12,096 nt of DNA from Saprospiraceae bacterium (lineage in GTDB: Bacteria; Bacteroidota; Bacteroidia; Chitinophagales; Saprospiraceae). Every line of letters begins with the position of its first letter. Position 1 is the first letter of the stretch. The translations under genes were made by a program, and so were the position numbers. The notes under the pieces are model-generated. The model worked only from the letters and a program-made list of their open reading frames with translations. It had not been told where the DNA came from and did not search any database. The stretch is taken from positions 1 through 12,096 of the forward strand of contig JALVEG010000167.1 in the NCBI GenBank assembly GCA_027031145.1. Reading direction: 5' to 3'. Positions 1 through 5,384 of the stretch are shown one piece after another.

Positions 1-26
1 ATCGGAATAAAGCTCAAAAACAAACA

Positions 27-45
27 ACCTGAGTAATTGCAAATT
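27..45. repeat. Lone arm of the ACTCAGGT dispersed repeat family
   Basis: These 19 bases (ACCTGAGTAATTGCAAATT) match 17 of 19 positions of 2717-2735, the outer end of the right arm of the hairpin element before the ricT-like gene. Only one arm is in view. The partner arm would lie left of the window edge, or this is a decayed solo arm. Confidence 0.5.
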
Positions 46-120
46 GAATACTTTGGAAGTAGAAAATATAAAGTTTTTCATCAAAATAACTCATTGCTCT
101 GTATCAACTTATATGGGCGC

Positions 121-199
121 ATTTCATTTTTTCGTTTTTTCCTTACCTCGCCTCTAACTCCTGAAGGAGAACCCAACCCGCAATGCGAAAAAATGAAAT
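121..199. repeat. Hairpin element with 14-bp perfect arms
   Basis: The arm ATTTCATTTTTTCG at 121-134 is perfectly complementary to CGAAAAAATGAAAT at 186-199. The roughly 50-base loop is relatively GC-rich and pyrimidine-rich and holds a second hairpin, CTCC-TGAA-GGAG at 158-169. From memory, intergenic elements with a CTCC/GGAG core between AT-rich arms are common in Bacteroidota and behave as short non-coding repeats. It lies about 70 bp before the first gene. It could instead be a terminator of an upstream gene outside the window, but no long T-run directly follows the right arm. Confidence 0.6.
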
Positions 200-267
200 A
201 CACCTAACTTATATTAAAGGATAAAATATTTTCGTAATATTGCATTATTAAATACAAAACCACATAA

Positions 268-1221
268 TTGGATAATAAAACAACTTATATAGAATTTTGT
301 CAAAAAAATGATGACATTCCTCTTTTTCATCAGCCTTGGTGGTGGGAAATAGTGACATCAGGCAATTGGGATATCGCAGTTTCTAAAGATAAAAATGATA
401 ATATTAAAGCTGTATTCCCTTATCATATTAAAAAAAAGTCGGGATTGAAATTTTTATTACAACCTATTTTAACTCCCTATGGAGGTATTCTGTATTTTTA
501 TCCCCATGATCTGAAAAAACATACATCCATTTACTCTTTTCAAAATAAACATGCTGAAAAAATAATAGAACAACTTCCGAAAAATACCATTTATCAATAT
601 TTTAAATTTTCTCCGGAAATAGAGAATTGGTATCCTTTTTTCAAAAAAAAATATGAACAAACAACCAGATATACTTTTATATTGAAAAATATCCGGGATC
701 ATAATGCGATTTTTAATGATTTTAGCAACACATTAAAAAGACAGATCAAAGAAGCAGAAGAAAAATTTGACATTACCGAAGAAGAAAATGTATGTTCAGT
801 ATTTTCCTTAATGAAAAATTCACTCAAACGACAAAATATTAAATTTAATCCTGACAGAGATCAAATAAAAAAACTGGATTCAAAATTAGCAGGAAATAAG
901 CAAAGAAAAATATTCATTGCCAGGGATAGATCGGGGAAATTGATTTCGGGATTGTATTTGGTTTGGGATAAAAAGACTGCTTATTTACTTGGTTTGGGAT
1001 CAGACTATAATGCATCTGTTGGCCATAGCACAAAATTATTGATCTGGGAAAGTATTAAATTTGCATCCAAACATGTTGATATTTTTGATTTCGAAGGTAG
1101 TATGATCGAAGGAGTAGAAAGGTTATATAAAAATTTCGGAGGAATAAAAACTCCATATTTTGAAATAAAAAAATATAAAAACCGCTTTATTAAAGCTGCT
1201 TTTAGTTTGTTAAATAGATAA
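268..1221 (+). CDS. FemAB-like GNAT-superfamily acyltransferase
   Basis: A 317-residue soluble protein resembling the Bacteroidota branch of the FemAB/GNAT fold (BioF2-like acetyltransferase, Acetyltransf_6). The N-terminus (residues 1-60) has the family pattern of a short strand, then IPLFHQPWW and NWDIAV, then a segment reading AVFPYHIKKK. The C-terminal GNAT half includes ISGLYLVWDKKTAYLLGLGSD (split here as ISGLYLVWDK and KTAYLLGLGSD, about residues 229-249) and DFEGSMIEGVERLYKNFGG, which resembles the acyl-donor binding and closing region of these enzymes. The substrate is unknown; relatives move amino-acyl or acyl groups onto cell-envelope or lipid precursors. The start is TTG at 268: an in-frame TAA directly precedes it, and the next in-frame ATG is beyond residue 170, which would delete half the fold. 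The stop is 2 bp before the holB-like gene, so the two are probably cotranscribed. Confidence 0.8.
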   Translation: MDNKTTYIEFCQKNDDIPLFHQPWWWEIVTSGNWDIAVSKDKNDNIKAVFPYHIKKKSGLKFLLQPILTPYGGILYFYPHDLKKHTSIYSFQNKHAEKIIEQLPKNTIYQYFKFSPEIENWYPFFKKKYEQTTRYTFILKNIRDHNAIFNDFSNTLKRQIKEAEEKFDITEEENVCSVFSLMKNSLKRQNIKFNPDRDQIKKLDSKLAGNKQRKIFIARDRSGKLISGLYLVWDKKTAYLLGLGSDYNASVGHSTKLLIWESIKFASKHVDIFDFEGSMIEGVERLYKNFGGIKTPYFEIKKYKNRFIKAAFSLLNR

Positions 1222-1223
1222 AA

Positions 1224-2321
1224 ATGAAATTTAGTGATATTCCGGGACATGAGTCTTTAAAAAAAGAACTGATTTCTCTGTATGAAAATGACAGAATTCC
1301 TCATGCTTTACTTTTCAGTGGACCACAGGGTAATGGGAAATTGGCTCTGGCATTGGCTTTTGCTTCATTTTTACAATGCAAAGGGGATAAAAAAGATGAT
1401 AAATGTGGAAAATGCATGGCTTGCAACAAAACTGATAAATATATTCATCCGGATATTAATTTTACTTTTCCTACTATGGGAAAAACCAGTAAAATGTATA
1501 TAAAAGAATGGAGGAAAATGTTATCCGGAAGCGTAGATTTCAGTATAGAAGAATGGATAAGTTTTGCAGGTTTCAAAGGAAAGCAGGCCACCATTTACAA
1601 TGATTCTGTTATTGAATTATTAGATTATTTCAGACTAAAAAGATTTGAAGGAAATAAAAAAATATCTGTTATTTGGCAGGCTGAGCTGCTGGGAAAAGAA
1701 GGAAATAAAATATTGAAACTAATAGAAGAACCGCCGCCTGATTCTTTGCTTATTCTTGTTGCTGACAATACTAAAAAAATTCTGCCTACTATACTTTCAA
1801 GATGTCAAATATTAAGAATTCCACCATATTCTAATGAAGATTTATTAAATTGGGCAGCAACAAATGAAATAATAACTGATTCCAACTTACTGGAATTGTC
1901 AAATATAGCCGAAGGAAGTTTTATTGAATTTAGAAAATTACTGGATCAGGAAAATATTGACTTTTTTGATTTATTTTTAAATTGGCTGCGTCTATGTTAC
2001 CAGGGAAATAGTAAGGAATTGGTCAACTATGCTGAACAATTCAGTAAAACAACTACAAATAATCAAAAATATTTTTTTAAATATGGATTGAAATTTCTTG
2101 AAAAAACTTTAAAATCATTTTACTTAGATCGTGAATTTATTACCCTGACTCAGGAAGAATACGAATCTATGTTGAAGATAAGAAACCTGCTGAACTTTGA
2201 AAAAATCACAAAAATGATAGATGTTTTCAATAAAAGTATCATAGATATTGAAAGAAATGCAAACATAAAAATATTAATTTTTAATGATTCTTTAAAAATC
2301 CATAAGATTCTTCGTTTTTAA
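1224..2321 (+). CDS. holB: DNA polymerase III delta' subunit (clamp loader)
   Basis: Clamp-loader subunit, 365 residues, which helps open the sliding clamp and place it on primed DNA. It begins with FSDIPGHESLKKEL and RIPHALLFSGPQGNGK, the classic delta'/DnaX N-terminal pattern. The Walker A-like loop is GPQGNGKL (33-40), with Leu where an active ATPase has Thr or Ser. A zinc-binding knot follows with Cys52, Cys61, Cys64 and Cys67 (CGKCMAC). The Walker B region reads ISVIWQAELL (147-156) with no DExx acidic pair, and SRC (192-194) is the sensor 1/arginine-finger motif. This fits delta' as a non-hydrolysing stator that supplies an arginine finger to its neighbour, rather than DnaX. The C-terminal third (about 220-365) is the poorly conserved helical collar. 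The ATG lies 2 bp after the previous stop. Homologues in Firmicutes and Bacteroidota often precede a YaaT/PSP1 gene, as here. Confidence 0.92.
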   Translation: MKFSDIPGHESLKKELISLYENDRIPHALLFSGPQGNGKLALALAFASFLQCKGDKKDDKCGKCMACNKTDKYIHPDINFTFPTMGKTSKMYIKEWRKMLSGSVDFSIEEWISFAGFKGKQATIYNDSVIELLDYFRLKRFEGNKKISVIWQAELLGKEGNKILKLIEEPPPDSLLILVADNTKKILPTILSRCQILRIPPYSNEDLLNWAATNEIITDSNLLELSNIAEGSFIEFRKLLDQENIDFFDLFLNWLRLCYQGNSKELVNYAEQFSKTTTNNQKYFFKYGLKFLEKTLKSFYLDREFITLTQEEYESMLKIRNLLNFEKITKMIDVFNKSIIDIERNANIKILIFNDSLKIHKILRF

Positions 2322-2408
2322 TAAATTTCAAAAGTTATTTTAAAACAAAAAAATAATCCTGATTATCACTATTTCACTTTTAATATATTAATTTTGTGAT
2401 TCAATTAA

Positions 2409-2438
2409 TTGATTTTTCAGTTAATTTGTCTACCTTTA
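2409..2438 (+). promoter_or_regulatory. Possible promoter for ricT-sor
   Basis: TTG at 2409-2411, a 19-bp spacer and TACCTTTA at 2431-2438 resemble the Bacteroidota pattern (TTTG at -33, TAnnTTTG at -7) with the last base wrong. Initiation a few bases downstream would put both hairpin elements into a leader of about 300 nt. A second perfect -7 match (TAATTTTG, 2389-2396) has no TTG at a suitable distance. Confidence 0.3.
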
Positions 2439-2444
2439 TATTAT

Positions 2445-2520
2445 GTATATACTCAGGTAGGATACTTTTGAAATGAAAAATTCATTTTTTTAGTCAAAAT
2501 GATTCTACCTGAGTAGATAC
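2445..2520. repeat. 76-bp inverted repeat, compact copy of the ACTCAGGT family
   Basis: The left arm 2445-2471 and right arm 2494-2520 pair at 23 of 27 positions, with ACTCAGGTAG against CTACCTGAGT as the perfect core. The 22-bp centre contains a smaller palindrome (AATGAA-AAA-TTCATT, 2472-2486), so the whole unit can fold into one almost continuous hairpin. It encodes nothing. Its arms match those of the larger element 23 bp downstream, so it is probably a shortened or minimal copy. Confidence 0.8.
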
Positions 2521-2542
2521 AGGAAATAAAATATTAAAATTA

Positions 2543-2732
2543 TTGTAACTACTCAGGTGGATGCTTTTGAACTGAAAAAATGAATTTTTTTTTTGCCAGA
2601 TGAAGCTTATTTTTTGAAGGCATAACTTGTCCCGCAAAAAGGCGGGAGTGGAGCTACGTCAAGAAAAATAGCTGAAATATGGCGAAAAAAAAGGTTTTTT
2701 CAATCAAAATGATTCTACCTGAGTAGTTACAA
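2543..2732. repeat. 190-bp MITE-like imperfect hairpin element
   Basis: The terminal arms TTGTAACTACTCAGGT (2543-2558) and its exact reverse complement (2717-2732) are 16 bp and perfect, and extend inward with one gap and some mismatches to about 33 bp. Pairing resumes further in: a T-run with GCC and AGCTTATTTTTTGA on the left (about 2585-2617) faces AAAAATAGCT and TGGCGAAAAAAAA on the right (about 2661-2692). At the tip is a GC-rich hairpin, TCCCGC (2630-2635) with GCGGGA (2642-2647). There is no coding capacity. The structure fits a non-autonomous hairpin transposon or a structured leader. I see no clear target-site duplication. Confidence 0.8.
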
Positions 2733-2750
2733 ATTATTAAAGATATATAT

Positions 2751-4049
2751 ATGAATGATGAAAATTGGTCATTAGTAGTGTCCGATGAAGTGAAAAGACA
2801 GAATGAAAAAATTGTTGAAGCAAGAAGAGAAAAATTGAGCACCACCGATTGGATGGCTCAAAATGAAATATGGGATGTTGAAAAATATGACATTTTTGAG
2901 GTAAGCTTCAAAGAAGGATCAAGAAAAGAATTCTGTAAAAATTTAAATAAACTCAATATCAATACAGGTGATTGGGTGATAATTGATACCGGTAATGGTT
3001 ATGATGTTGGTCGTATTAGTCTTTCGGGAGATCTGGTGAGATTGCAAATGAAAAAAAGGAAAGTCACAGATTGTGCAGATTTAAATAACATAATCAGATT
3101 TGCTAATGACTGGGATATAAATAAGATGAAAGAAGCCAGAGCTATGGAATACAATACGATGGTTCGAGCAAGAGCCATTGCTGCTTCCATGAATCTTGAT
3201 ATGAAGATCGGTGACGTCGAGTATCAGGGAGATAAACGAAAAGCTACATTTTTCTACACCTCGGAAGGAAGGGTGGATTTCAGGGAATTGGTTAAAGTCT
3301 TTGCCAGAGAATTCAAAGTAAAAATCGAAATGCGTCAGATCGGTATAAGACAAGAATCCTCAAAGATCGGAGGAATCGGGTCTTGTGGCAGGGAATTATG
3401 TTGCTCGACATGGCATACAAATTTCACTTCTGTAACTACAGAAATGGTACGTTATCAAAACCTGTCTGTCAATCAAACAAAGTTAACAGGATTGTGCGGC
3501 AGATTAAAATGTTGCCTCAATTACGAACTCGACACTTACTTGGAAGCATTGGAAGATTTTCCTAAAAAAGCAGATGTATTGAAACTAAAACATTATCAGG
3601 CATATCTGGTAAAACTAGATATTTTTAAAGGAATTATTTACTATTCGGTAAAACAAGAAAATGACAGAATAAAAATATATGCTTTATCAAAAGAAAGGGC
3701 TGCTGAAATATTGGAAATGAATAAAAAAGGACAATATCCTGAAGAACTTGGAGCTATGCTTTTCTTGAATGAAGATACAGGAGATGATGATATGGATTTT
3801 GAAGACGTAACAGGACAAATAGAACTTCCTGAAGTAAAGAAAAAAAAGAAAAACAGATCTAACAGAAACAGAAAAGGTAACAGAAATAATAAAAAAAATA
3901 CCGGTCCAAAAAATCAAAATCCGGGTCAGGGAAAACAAAAAAACGAACAAAAAGACATTTCAAATAAAAATAAAAATTCAAGATCAAAGTTCTTTAAACG
4001 GAATAAAAAAGATAACGATAGAAAAAACGATACGAATAACAAAAATTAA
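2751..4049 (+). CDS. ricT: RicT/YaaT-like PSP1-domain Fe-S protein
   Basis: A 432-residue protein of the PSP1/YaaT family. The PSP1 domain spans roughly residues 45-260, opening with a beta-rich segment (YDIFEVSF, then NTGDWVIIDTGNGYDVGRIS) and ending in two cysteine motifs of the same form, CGRELCC (Cys212, 217, 218) and CGRLKCC (Cys249, 254, 255). In Bacillus subtilis RicT joins RicA and RicF in an Fe-S complex that affects RNase Y-dependent RNA maturation, competence and sporulation; the role in Bacteroidota is not established. From about residue 355 the tail is disordered and rich in Lys, Asn, Arg and Gln, which suggests RNA or nucleic-acid binding. The ATG at 2751 is forced by an in-frame stop at 2724-2726. 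holB lies upstream, as in Firmicutes. The superoxide reductase gene follows after 29 bp and is probably cotranscribed. Confidence 0.88.
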   Translation: MNDENWSLVVSDEVKRQNEKIVEARREKLSTTDWMAQNEIWDVEKYDIFEVSFKEGSRKEFCKNLNKLNINTGDWVIIDTGNGYDVGRISLSGDLVRLQMKKRKVTDCADLNNIIRFANDWDINKMKEARAMEYNTMVRARAIAASMNLDMKIGDVEYQGDKRKATFFYTSEGRVDFRELVKVFAREFKVKIEMRQIGIRQESSKIGGIGSCGRELCCSTWHTNFTSVTTEMVRYQNLSVNQTKLTGLCGRLKCCLNYELDTYLEALEDFPKKADVLKLKHYQAYLVKLDIFKGIIYYSVKQENDRIKIYALSKERAAEILEMNKKGQYPEELGAMLFLNEDTGDDDMDFEDVTGQIELPEVKKKKKNRSNRNRKGNRNNKKNTGPKNQNPGQGKQKNEQKDISNKNKNSRSKFFKRNKKDNDRKNDTNNKN

Positions 4050-4078
4050 TTCATTTATAACCAAAAATTAAAATTATT

Positions 4079-4456
4079 ATGAAGATCAATAATTATGTTG
4101 ACATAAGCACAATCGACAAAGAAGCTAAAAAAGATTACATTGACAGACATTCTCCATTTATCTATTGTGATGATAAAATGGAAAAAGGTAAGAAGTACAT
4201 GGTTAAAGTTCAAGTAGGAAAAGAATATTCTCATCCGGATGATTTTGATCATTATATCGACAAAGTTGAACTTTATGATGGTGAAAGACTTCTTGCTGAA
4301 GCTCATGTTCCTGCAGGTACTCTTGGAAATCAATCAGAACAATTGGAAGTATATTTTTCAGTGGTACCTAAGAAAAAAATGAAACTATCTGCTTTAGCAT
4401 ATTGCACAAAACACGGAGTTTGGCAAAGTGTTGAGAAAATTGTAGAAGTAGTGTAA
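4079..4456 (+). CDS. Superoxide reductase, neelaredoxin type (1Fe-SOR)
   Basis: A 125-residue cytoplasmic protein that reduces superoxide to hydrogen peroxide at a mononuclear iron centre without releasing oxygen, as is usual in anaerobes. All five expected iron ligands can be read: His24 (in DRHSPFI, where many homologues have EKH), His52 and His58 (in SHPDDFDHYI), and Cys109 with His112 (in AYCTKHGVW). The canonical Lys before the first His is Arg23 here and the Glu is Asp22, both conservative. There is no N-terminal desulforedoxin domain, so this is the one-iron class. It probably takes electrons from rubredoxin, which is not in the window. It lies 29 bp after the RicT-like gene on the same strand and ends before a strong hairpin, so it is likely the last gene of that transcript. 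Confidence 0.88.
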   Translation: MKINNYVDISTIDKEAKKDYIDRHSPFIYCDDKMEKGKKYMVKVQVGKEYSHPDDFDHYIDKVELYDGERLLAEAHVPAGTLGNQSEQLEVYFSVVPKKKMKLSALAYCTKHGVWQSVEKIVEVV

Positions 4457-4467
4457 AATATTATTAT

Positions 4468-4558
4468 TAGTGTCTGCAAAAAAACACCTCAAATTTGGGT
4501 AATAATTATCCGGATTTCAAAAATTACCTGTTTTCGTGCAGACACTATTTTTTTTCTT
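4468..4558. terminator. Long hairpin between convergent genes, probable terminator
   Basis: The arm TAGTGTCTGCA at 4468-4478 pairs perfectly with TGCAGACACTA at 4537-4547, and an eight-base T-run follows at 4549-4556. The 58-base interior contains further complementary pieces: GGTAAT (4498-4503) with ATTACC (4523-4528), and the palindromes CAAATTTG and ATCCGGAT. It lies 11 bp after the superoxide reductase and 66 bp beyond the end of the oppositely oriented epimerase gene, so it can stop the rightward transcript and perhaps the leftward one. Its length and nested symmetry also resemble a small mobile hairpin used as a terminator. Confidence 0.7.
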
Positions 4559-4623
4559 AAAAATATGAATAACCTATAAAAGGATATTTTTTCACAGCTT
4601 CTGATAATTCTGAGATAGATAAC

Positions 4624-5361
4624 TCAGAGTGATACAATTTCTCCTTCACTAAAAATATCCGGCAAATCTATATCAAATGCTTTTTTGTACAATACAGGTG
4701 GTACGCTTATATCTGCAAGTAACAATTCTCCTGTATATTTCTTTGTTTCGGGATTCTGAAATCCTGTTTTGGGTAGAGCAAGAGTCATAGTTTGGTCAGC
4801 TTTGATGCAAGTTGAGATTATTTCTCCGGTTGTAGAATCTATTCCGGAAGGAACATCCAGAGAAATAATGTTTATACCTTGTGTATTTGTCCATTCTATC
4901 AGTTCGATGATATTTTTTCTGAGTTTACCTTTCAGGCTATATCCTATCATTGCGTCAATGACCACATCGTATTTTTTATTGAAATCAAAATCTGATTGTG
5001 TATAAATTTTTACACCGGTCTTTTGCAATATCTTCAATTGATTACCTATAGTACCTTTGTGCTTTTCTATTGCAGAAGTCAGAAGCACTTCCACATTGTA
5101 TCCCCAAAAATGCAATCTCCGGGCTGCAGTCATCCCTCCGCCGCCATTACCACCTGAACCTGCAATAACAAGAATGTTTTTATTTTTATTATGGTTTACT
5201 TTTTCCCTGATAACAATAGCAAGACATCTTCCTGCATTTTCCATCATTTGGAAGAGGTTGATACCGTAATCTTCAATCATCAGCCTGTCTACTTCTATCA
5301 TTTGATCAGTGGTAATGTAGGGTATTTGATAAGATAATTGTGGAAATAATGATTTATTCAT
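4624..5361 (-). CDS. nnrE: NAD(P)H-hydrate epimerase, stand-alone YjeF_N domain
   Basis: A 245-residue cytoplasmic repair enzyme that interconverts the R and S forms of hydrated NAD(P)H so that the S-specific dehydratase can restore the cofactor. The YjeF_N hallmarks are ITTDQMIEVDRLMIEDYGI (17-35), ILVIAGSGGNGGGG (63-76) for the Rossmann-like nucleotide site, VVIDAMIGYSLKG (133-145) with the likely catalytic Asp136, and SLDVPSGID (167-175) followed by QTMTLALPKTG (190-200). Many relatives have an Asp in the NGGDG loop where this protein has Gly. There is no C-terminal ribokinase-like dehydratase domain, so the dehydratase must be encoded elsewhere; many bacteria fuse the two. It is the last gene of a leftward unit, 23 bp after the stop of a transglutaminase-like gene. 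Confidence 0.88.
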   Translation of the reverse strand: MNKSLFPQLSYQIPYITTDQMIEVDRLMIEDYGINLFQMMENAGRCLAIVIREKVNHNKNKNILVIAGSGGNGGGGMTAARRLHFWGYNVEVLLTSAIEKHKGTIGNQLKILQKTGVKIYTQSDFDFNKKYDVVIDAMIGYSLKGKLRKNIIELIEWTNTQGINIISLDVPSGIDSTTGEIISTCIKADQTMTLALPKTGFQNPETKKYTGELLLADISVPPVLYKKAFDIDLPDIFSEGEIVSL

Positions 5362-5384
5362 GAGTCTGCTTGTTTAGCGTATAA

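Larger units (their letters stand above)
2322..2750. other. Repeat-filled 429-bp gap between holB and ricT
   Basis: No credible gene lies here. The left third (2322-2444) is AT-rich and unstructured. The rest is occupied by two inverted-repeat elements of one family (2445-2520 and 2543-2732). The ricT start follows after only 18 bp, and an in-frame TAG inside the repeat arm (2724-2726) blocks any upstream extension of that gene. No strong terminator follows holB. Confidence 0.8.

Noticed and set aside
1224..2321. The delta' gene considered as dnaX (tau/gamma).
   Set aside because: The Walker A loop ends in Leu, the Walker B acidic residues are absent and the length is that of delta'.
2543..2732. 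The 190-bp hairpin considered as a tRNA, riboswitch or insertion sequence with a transposase.
   Set aside because: No cloverleaf or known aptamer pattern is visible, and no open frame long enough for a transposase fits inside.
2654..2845. A 63-codon open frame on the minus strand across the 190-bp hairpin and the start of ricT.
   Set aside because: It is made of the repeat arm and antisense ricT codons, with low-complexity Phe/Ser/Ile composition.
4609..4628. TCTGAG/CTCAGA hairpin overlapping the end of the epimerase gene as a terminator.
   Set aside because: The stem is only 6 bp, overlaps the stop codon and lacks a T-run on the transcribed strand.
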